This document shows, in pieces, positions 59,141 through 64,000 of a DNA stretch of 64,000 bases. Both the position numbers and the translations under genes were made by a program. The notes beneath the pieces are model-generated. The model did no database searches. It was not told the origin of the DNA and worked only from the letters and a program-made list of their open reading frames with translations. Origin of the DNA: Salimicrobium halophilum (GTDB lineage Bacteria > Bacillota > Bacilli > Bacillales > Halobacillaceae); assembly GCF_900100295.1 (NCBI RefSeq), contig NZ_FNEV01000006.1:124001-188000 (forward strand), written 5' to 3'. Numbering within the stretch: position 1 is the first letter of the stretch; each line of letters opens with the position of its first letter.

Positions 59141-60043
59141 TTATGAAAACACAATAGTTTTGTTCTGATGAACAAGAATGCGGTCGGCTAGGTGCCATTT
59201 GACGGCGCGGGCCAGGACGCTCCGTTCGATCGTCTGACCGATTTTCTTCATGTCCTCCACGTGATCGCGGTGGTCCACGCGTCCGATGTCCTGTTCGATA
59301 ATCGGGCCTTCGTCCAGGTCGTTCGTGACATAGTGGGACGTAGCTCCGATCATCTTCACTCCCCGCTCATACGCTCTCTCGTAAGGACGAGCTCCTACGA
59401 ACGCCGGCAGGAAGGAGTGGTGGATGTTGATGATGCGATTGCGGTAAGATTCCACGAATTCCGGAGTGAGAATCTGCATGTATCTCGCCAGTACGACCAG
59501 GTCGGTGTCATGCTCATCCAGAATTTCTTTGTGGCGGGCTTCCGCTTCATGACGGATGTCTTTGTTCGACGGCACGTGATAAAAAGGAATTCCGAGAGAT
59601 TCTACCATCTCCCTCGTATCTTCATGGTTACTGATCACGACGGCAAGATTGGCCATCAAATCGCTACTCTGCCACTCCCACAGCAACTCAAGCAGACAAT
59701 GCGGCTGTTTCGATACGAAAATCGCTACGTTTTTAAGCTCACGGACGGCCGTCAGTTTCCAGTCCATATTGAACTCCGCGGCAATCGGCTGAAAATCGAC
59801 TTCGATCTGTTCGAATTTCGCTTCAAGCTCCGGACAGTCGAATTCCAGACGGATGAAGAACTCTCCACCTTCCGGATCCGTCGAATACTGATGAGAAGCG
59901 ACAATATTCGCATCATGGCTAAACAGGAACTCGGAAATCCGCGAAATGATCCCCGGCTGGTCCGGACAGTGGATCAATAGCCTCGCCCGATTTTTGTTCT
60001 TTTCTTTATAATGCTGCAATTTTTCTTCGTTATAGCTGGTCAT
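59141..60043 (-). CDS. purU: Formyltetrahydrofolate deformylase PurU
   Basis: PurU hydrolyses 10-formyl-THF to formate and THF, balancing one-carbon pools. ATG 60043, about 11 bases after GGAG, gives 300 residues, as in B. subtilis. An N-terminal ACT-like domain (LLIHCPDQPGIISRISEFLF) precedes the formyltransferase core with INIHHSFLPAFVGARPYERA and VTNDLDEGPIIEQDIGRVDH. It converges with mtnU across repeats. Without an obvious terminator, transcription may end at the repeat hairpin. Confidence 0.93.
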   Translation of the reverse strand: MTSYNEEKLQHYKEKNKNRARLLIHCPDQPGIISRISEFLFSHDANIVASHQYSTDPEGGEFFIRLEFDCPELEAKFEQIEVDFQPIAAEFNMDWKLTAVRELKNVAIFVSKQPHCLLELLWEWQSSDLMANLAVVISNHEDTREMVESLGIPFYHVPSNKDIRHEAEARHKEILDEHDTDLVVLARYMQILTPEFVESYRNRIINIHHSFLPAFVGARPYERAYERGVKMIGATSHYVTNDLDEGPIIEQDIGRVDHRDHVEDMKKIGQTIERSVLARAVKWHLADRILVHQNKTIVFS

Positions 60044-60106
60044 AACTGTTACATCTCCATTCAAAATAATGACTAGCTATTACTTTATGTCATTTATCCT
60101 CATTGT

Positions 60107-61405
60107 TCAAGATACTTCTTTCAATTTCACCGTCTCCGTATCCTTTTCCTTACCAGCAAGATCGGAGAACGAATCATTCAATGCGGATACCGCTTCACGA
60201 ATACGGTCGGTATTCATCAATTGCTCGTCCGTCGATTCCCCGATTTCTACGAGAGAATGAGAAAGCGTCTCCGTCCGTTTCGTCTCATGTTCCATCGAAA
60301 CGGAAATTTCCCGGCTCGCTCCTTCGAGTTCTTCAAGGTTGCTGTACACCTTATGGATATTGTTCGTATTCTCTTCGATTTTTTGGAGGACGGTGTCGAA
60401 TCGCTCGTCCATAAGAGAAATCATCTCAGAAGCCTCAGAAGCATGATCAGCATTCTCTTCCGCTCGCTTCACCTGGTTCTGGACCTTTCCTTTCATGCGC
60501 TCCACCGTTTTCGTTACTTCACTGGTAGCCTCTAACGAACGTTCTGCAAGCTTCCGGACTTCCCCTGCCACTACCGCAAAACCTTTCCCATGTTCCCCGG
60601 CTCGTGCGGCCTCAATGGAGGCGTTCAATGCAAGAAGGTTGGTCTGCTCGGCAATATCATCAATCAATCCGACGACATCGGTGATATTGTTCATCTCTTC
60701 CGCCAGTTCTTCTATCTCCTGTCTCGAAGACAAAGAGCTCTCTTTCAGTTCGGTGATTTTCTCAACAGAAGAAGTGACTTCCTTCTTCCCTTCATCCGCT
60801 GAATTCCGCATGTCTTCAAGGGAAGCGGACGTTCCGGAAAGGAAATCGGAAACTTCTTTCATTCCTCTGGCTAGTTCATCCGAAGACGCGGAAGTCTCCT
60901 CGAACGTAGCTGTCGTATCCTGCGATTGAGCGGCTATCTGTTTGATCGATTCATTGACACTGTCCACTTGCCCTTTCAAGTTATCGAGGTAGCCGTTGAT
61001 GTTCCTTGACTCCTCCGAAATCGTCCGGATCTTCTCGTTTTGAGCTTTTTCAAGATCCTCCATATTCTCAAAAAAATTCGCAACATATACGCCGAGGGAG
61101 GATACCTCATCCTTATCCTTCATGGGAATCTCCACATTTCTTTCTCCCCGTTCAAACGCTTCCATTTTATTCCTTATAGACGCTATTGGACGAAGGATAA
61201 AGTAGTTCAACAGAAGGATGATAATAGCCGTCCCGATCACGATGTTCAACCCCGTCGATACCATGACCCCCAGCTCCCCGCTGAATTCGATCCCCGCATA
61301 CTGAAGAGCATTCAGCACGATTCCTACAATCGTTGAATTCAATAATAATACCGCTCCGATAATAAGTGCGAACTTCACTTTCAGACTGGAAAAAAATCTT
61401 CCCAT
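60107..61405 (-). CDS. Methyl-accepting chemotaxis protein without a large sensor domain
   Basis: The 432-residue protein has two membrane helices (about residues 10-30 and 48-70) separated by only a short outside loop, a HAMP domain ([19 protein letters not shown]) and a long methyl-accepting coiled coil. The hairpin tip signature [20 protein letters not shown] is intact. It should signal to CheA/CheW but has no classical ligand domain, so it may sense membrane or cytosolic cues. The start follows GGCGGAATGG. It ends 40 bases from purU. Confidence 0.9.
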   Translation of the reverse strand: MGRFFSSLKVKFALIIGAVLLLNSTIVGIVLNALQYAGIEFSGELGVMVSTGLNIVIGTAIIILLLNYFILRPIASIRNKMEAFERGERNVEIPMKDKDEVSSLGVYVANFFENMEDLEKAQNEKIRTISEESRNINGYLDNLKGQVDSVNESIKQIAAQSQDTTATFEETSASSDELARGMKEVSDFLSGTSASLEDMRNSADEGKKEVTSSVEKITELKESSLSSRQEIEELAEEMNNITDVVGLIDDIAEQTNLLALNASIEAARAGEHGKGFAVVAGEVRKLAERSLEATSEVTKTVERMKGKVQNQVKRAEENADHASEASEMISLMDERFDTVLQKIEENTNNIHKVYSNLEELEGASREISVSMEHETKRTETLSHSLVEIGESTDEQLMNTDRIREAVSALNDSFSDLAGKEKDTETVKLKEVS

Positions 61406-61510
61406 ACCATTCCGCCTCTCTGTGTTTATTATAAAGAACGATACCCCAATCTTTATTACCTAAACCGAAAGGACCTGTAAAACAGGCCGCCCCTACTCCC
61501 ACAAAATATA

Positions 61511-61551
61511 AATAACCCCTGAACAACCGGGATCACCGGCCGTTCAAGGGC
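61511..61551 (-). terminator. Weak intrinsic terminator of the MhqO-like gene
   Basis: On the minus strand CCCTTGAAC pairs with GTTCAGGGG (one mismatch), with an inner CCGG/CCGG, and leads into TTATTTATATTTT. Confidence 0.5.
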
Positions 61552-61564
61552 TTCTTCACTCTAC

Positions 61565-62551
61565 TCAATTAAAATATTCTTTTTTTATATCTTTCGTACT
61601 ACGAACCGTGTCGATAGAACGGACCATGTCTTCGATCTGATTACGCTTCGGCTCTAGCATCGGCGGGAGAGCCAGGTTCTCCCCGAGGGTTTCATATGGT
61701 TCGTCATCCATGAACCCTGGGCCGTCCGTCGCAAATTCGAATAGGATCTGCGGAGCTACCTGGACGTAGAGCGATTGGAAATAGAAGCGGTTCACATAGC
61801 CCGACGTGCGGAATCCGAATTTCGGCATACGATCGATCCAGTGCTCAAGCGCGTCCCTATCTTCTACGCGGAAAGCGGCGTGATGGACCGTTCCATACCC
61901 TTGACGTGCCGGAGGAAGGATATTGTTGAACTCGACGATCACTTGAGCTCCATTCCCTCCCTCTCCGACTTCAAATAAATGAAATGCCCCGTCTTTGTCA
62001 ATTTCCGTGAACTCCAGGACCTTCTCCATCATTTCTTTGAAATACTCGATATTATCCACCCGTACATGCAACGGACCAAGCCCGGTGATGCCATATTCGT
62101 TCGGCACCGGCCCTTTCTGCCAAGGGACGCCTGCAGGCACGCCATCGATTCCTTCATCGGACACCAGTTCATAAGCCTGATCATCAAAATCGGTGAACGG
62201 AAGCACCTTCTTCCCGAACCGTTCCTGAATGCCTTTGTGGCTGATATCATAGTGATCGAATCGCTTCACCCAGTATTCGAGCGCCTCATCGCTTGGCACA
62301 CGGAAAGATGTTTTCGAGATTTCGTTCGTGCCGTGGGAACCTTTCGGAATTCCCGGAAAATCGAAGAACGTCATATCCGTCCCTGGATTCCCTTCATCAT
62401 CTGCGAAGAATAAATGATACGTCTTGATATCATCCTGGTTGACGGTTTTCTTCACTAGTCTCATCCCTAATATATACGTAAAAAATTCATAGTTCTTCTC
62501 TGCACTGCTTGTAATCGCAGTTACATGGTGCACTCCCTTGATTCCATTCAT
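61565..62551 (-). CDS. MhqO-like ring-cleaving dioxygenase (VOC superfamily)
   Basis: ATG 62551 follows GAGGTG and gives 328 residues. Two VOC modules are seen, with metal ligand His in GVHHVTAITSS and in GTVHHAAFRVEDRDAL, and Glu in FEFATDGPGF. The size and sequence (YILGMRLVKKTVNQDD, FFDFPGIPKG) match the MhqO/MhqA group, which protects Bacillus from quinones under MhqR control. No MhqR gene is close. The substrate is inferred from the family. Confidence 0.88.
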   Translation of the reverse strand: MNGIKGVHHVTAITSSAEKNYEFFTYILGMRLVKKTVNQDDIKTYHLFFADDEGNPGTDMTFFDFPGIPKGSHGTNEISKTSFRVPSDEALEYWVKRFDHYDISHKGIQERFGKKVLPFTDFDDQAYELVSDEGIDGVPAGVPWQKGPVPNEYGITGLGPLHVRVDNIEYFKEMMEKVLEFTEIDKDGAFHLFEVGEGGNGAQVIVEFNNILPPARQGYGTVHHAAFRVEDRDALEHWIDRMPKFGFRTSGYVNRFYFQSLYVQVAPQILFEFATDGPGFMDDEPYETLGENLALPPMLEPKRNQIEDMVRSIDTVRSTKDIKKEYFN

Positions 62552-62620
62552 ATAACATTTCACCTCATTAAAAAAATATCTTTAATTCAAGATAACACAC
62601 TCACAACCATTTATCGAATT

Positions 62621-63280
62621 TCATGCTTCTTCGAGCAGAGCGGCATCATTATTCCGGGGCGTGTTCACTCGTTTGGAGACCGGATACATGGCAAGAGTAC
62701 CGTCCGGTAGAGGACGCAACAAATTCCGCGCTTCCTCTTCACTATCCAGCCAAGCCCCGTACTCTTCCTGTCGAAGAATCACCGGCATCCGGTGGTGGAT
62801 ACCGCTCATCTCCCGGTTCGCTTCTGTCGTCAGAATGGTACAAGTGAAAACAGGCTCGCCCTTTTCGTTCTCCCATTTCTCCCACAACCCGGCAAAACCG
62901 AAGAGATTCTTCCCCTTCACCTGAATACGATACGGTTGCTTCTCTCCCAGGTCGTCTTTTTTCCATTCGAAAAAACTGTCCGCCGGTATAATGCATCGCT
63001 GCTGCTTGAACGGCTTACGGAAACTCTTCTTCTCTTCCACCGTCTCCGAGCGAGCGTTGATCATTTTGAATCCGATCTTTTCGTCCTCGGCCCACGGCGG
63101 AATAAGACCCCATCGCAAATACCCCATCCTTCTATCTTCCGCGCCTGCTATAACTGCCGGAATATTCTGGGAAGGAGCGACGTTATAATTATTCTGCCAC
63201 TGATCGATCCGTATCTGATCAACTCCGTACTCTGTTCGCATGTCTTCCAGTTCCGCAATTAAAGTGAATCTTCCGCACAT
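62621..63280 (-). CDS. SOS response-associated peptidase YedK/HMCES family
   Basis: The 219-residue protein begins MCGRFTL with the catalytic Cys2, which forms a thiazolidine crosslink with abasic sites in single-stranded DNA in YedK and HMCES. Other SRAP residues are visible: NYNVAPSQNIP, LRWGLIPPWAED, NARSETVEEKKSF, IPADSFFEWKK with Glu, and GIHHRMPVIL with His. ATG 63280 follows AAGGAGG. It stands alone; no LexA box was identified. Confidence 0.93.
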   Translation of the reverse strand: MCGRFTLIAELEDMRTEYGVDQIRIDQWQNNYNVAPSQNIPAVIAGAEDRRMGYLRWGLIPPWAEDEKIGFKMINARSETVEEKKSFRKPFKQQRCIIPADSFFEWKKDDLGEKQPYRIQVKGKNLFGFAGLWEKWENEKGEPVFTCTILTTEANREMSGIHHRMPVILRQEEYGAWLDSEEEARNLLRPLPDGTLAMYPVSKRVNTPRNNDAALLEEA

Positions 63281-63565
63281 TTTCCGCGCCTCCTTATATC
63301 ATTCATTATTCCTGTATGGCGACGTTTGAAACCTGCTCTACCTGAACATTTACATAAATAAAAACTGAATGATCCAATCCCAGCCCCGGCCAACTATAAG
63401 GTGTTTTTTCATAATGTGCTTTCCAAAAATATCGCATAAAAAACGATATCAGGTACTTTGCGCTCCCATTCACCAAATGCCATCGAATAAAATCATTTTT
63501 GCAACGTTATCTCAGATCTCTTCCATGAAAACTGTCGCAAACACGACCATCCATCTAAAAAACCA
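63281..63565. other. Intergenic region between the YedK-type gene and csp
   Basis: No gene, RNA or repeat could be supported. The frames present lack binding sites. The promoter of the YedK-type gene should lie in the first 100 bases, but none was convincing. Confidence 0.4.
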
Positions 63566-63600
63566 TAAAAAAATCCCGTGTTCGTAATGAACACGGGATT
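63566..63600 (-). terminator. Intrinsic terminator of csp
   Basis: On the minus strand ATCCCGTGTTC pairs with GAACACGGGAT around a 5-base loop and is followed by seven T. Confidence 0.92.
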
Positions 63601-63618
63601 CTTTATTGCAACGGGCAA

Positions 63619-63816
63619 TTATTTTTGAACGTTAGCAGCTTGTGGGCCACGGTTTCCTTCGACGATTTCGAAAGATACTGTTTGACCTTCTTCAAGTGTT
63701 TTGAAACCTTCGTCTTGAATAGCAGAGAAGTGAACGAAAACATCGTCTTGACCTTCTACTTCGATGAAGCCATAACCTTTTTCTGCGTTGAACCATTTCA
63801 CGTTACCTTGTAACAT
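63619..63816 (-). CDS. csp: Cold-shock protein, CspA/CspB family
   Basis: The 65-residue OB-fold protein binds single-stranded RNA and DNA and melts mRNA structure. RNP1 (KGYGFIEV) and RNP2 (VFVHFSA) are intact. ATG 63816 follows AGGAGG. A leader of about 125 nucleotides between the promoter and the start is typical of cold-shock genes, where it regulates stability and translation. Confidence 0.96.
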   Translation of the reverse strand: MLQGNVKWFNAEKGYGFIEVEGQDDVFVHFSAIQDEGFKTLEEGQTVSFEIVEGNRGPQAANVQK

Positions 63817-63946
63817 ATTGTTTCCTCCTGCGGTGATTCGCGATCACCATTGAATTACTATTCTTGCTCACGACGTGCATTCAAGACGACAAGCTTTCAC
63901 ACTCATGCTCGTTGCTTTCGTACCGAACAACAATAAGTTAATACCT

Positions 63947-63975
63947 ACTATACCACCGTATCCTTACCTTGGCAA
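63947..63975 (-). promoter_or_regulatory. Promoter of csp
   Basis: On the minus strand TTGCCA (63970-63975) and TATAGT (63947-63952) are separated by 17 bases. Confidence 0.8.
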
Positions 63976-64000
63976 GTCTTTTTGAATATTTGTCAGTAAA

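Overview
The window reads as a chromosomal segment of a Gram-positive, low-to-mid GC Bacillaceae, most likely a moderately halophilic genus of the Halobacillus/Salimicrobium/Pontibacillus type. This is inferred from the gene order (rlmCD, dagK, gatBAC, proline symporter, camS, ligA, pcrA, pcrB, yerC, yerA, purD to purE, yebG, pbuG, guaA), which parallels the guaA-pur-pcrA-opuE-gat-yefA region of Bacillus subtilis, from AGGAGG-type ribosome binding sites, and from Bacillus-type purine control signals. No search was run, so the genus is an inference.

Layout. 1-12 kb: mixed accessory and housekeeping genes: a truncated unknown gene, a 57-residue small protein, tRNA-Ala(GGC), a YdcZ-Crp-YdcZ transporter/regulator trio, a UvrD-like helicase, katG with a PerR-like palindrome, a MerR regulator, a CPBP membrane protease, a DUF420 protein, a stay-green family protein, a small HTH protein and a CaCA antiporter. 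12-17.5 kb: an AT-rich island with three unassigned genes in one direction (small helical protein, PD-(D/E)XK-like nuclease candidate, polytopic membrane protein), then a decayed IS3-family element and an apparently intact one with a TACAA target duplication. 17.5-34.7 kb: a conserved minus-strand block for rRNA methylation, lipid kinase, tRNA amidotransferase, proline uptake, CamS lipoprotein, DNA ligase, PcrA/PcrB, YerC and YerA. 35-52 kb: the complete twelve-gene purine operon purEKBCSQLFMNHD, then yebG, the guanine/hypoxanthine permease gene pbuG and guaA. Three guanine-type riboswitches, each followed by an intrinsic terminator, precede purE, pbuG and guaA; the purE promoter also has a PurR-type operator. 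52-64 kb: the MoxR/DUF58/transglutaminase trio, divergent mtnE-mtnU, purU, a chemotaxis-type receptor, an MhqO-like dioxygenase, a YedK/HMCES-type peptidase and a cold-shock protein with its promoter.

How the genes work together. IMP synthesis (pur operon), GMP formation (guaA), base salvage (pbuG) and formyl-folate balance (purU, purN, purH) form one regulon-like system sensed through guanine riboswitches and PurR. pcrA, ligA, the UvrD-like helicase and the YedK-type protein serve DNA maintenance. The proline symporter, preceded by a 42-residue membrane peptide gene, fits osmotic adaptation.

The intergenic spaces carry two families of imperfect palindromic repeats, one of about 135 bp (three copies plus fragments) and one of about 216-227 bp arranged in tandem. 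The AT-rich three-gene cassette at 12.2-14.4 kb is the best candidate for an undescribed system, possibly defence-related, but its function is not shown by the sequence.
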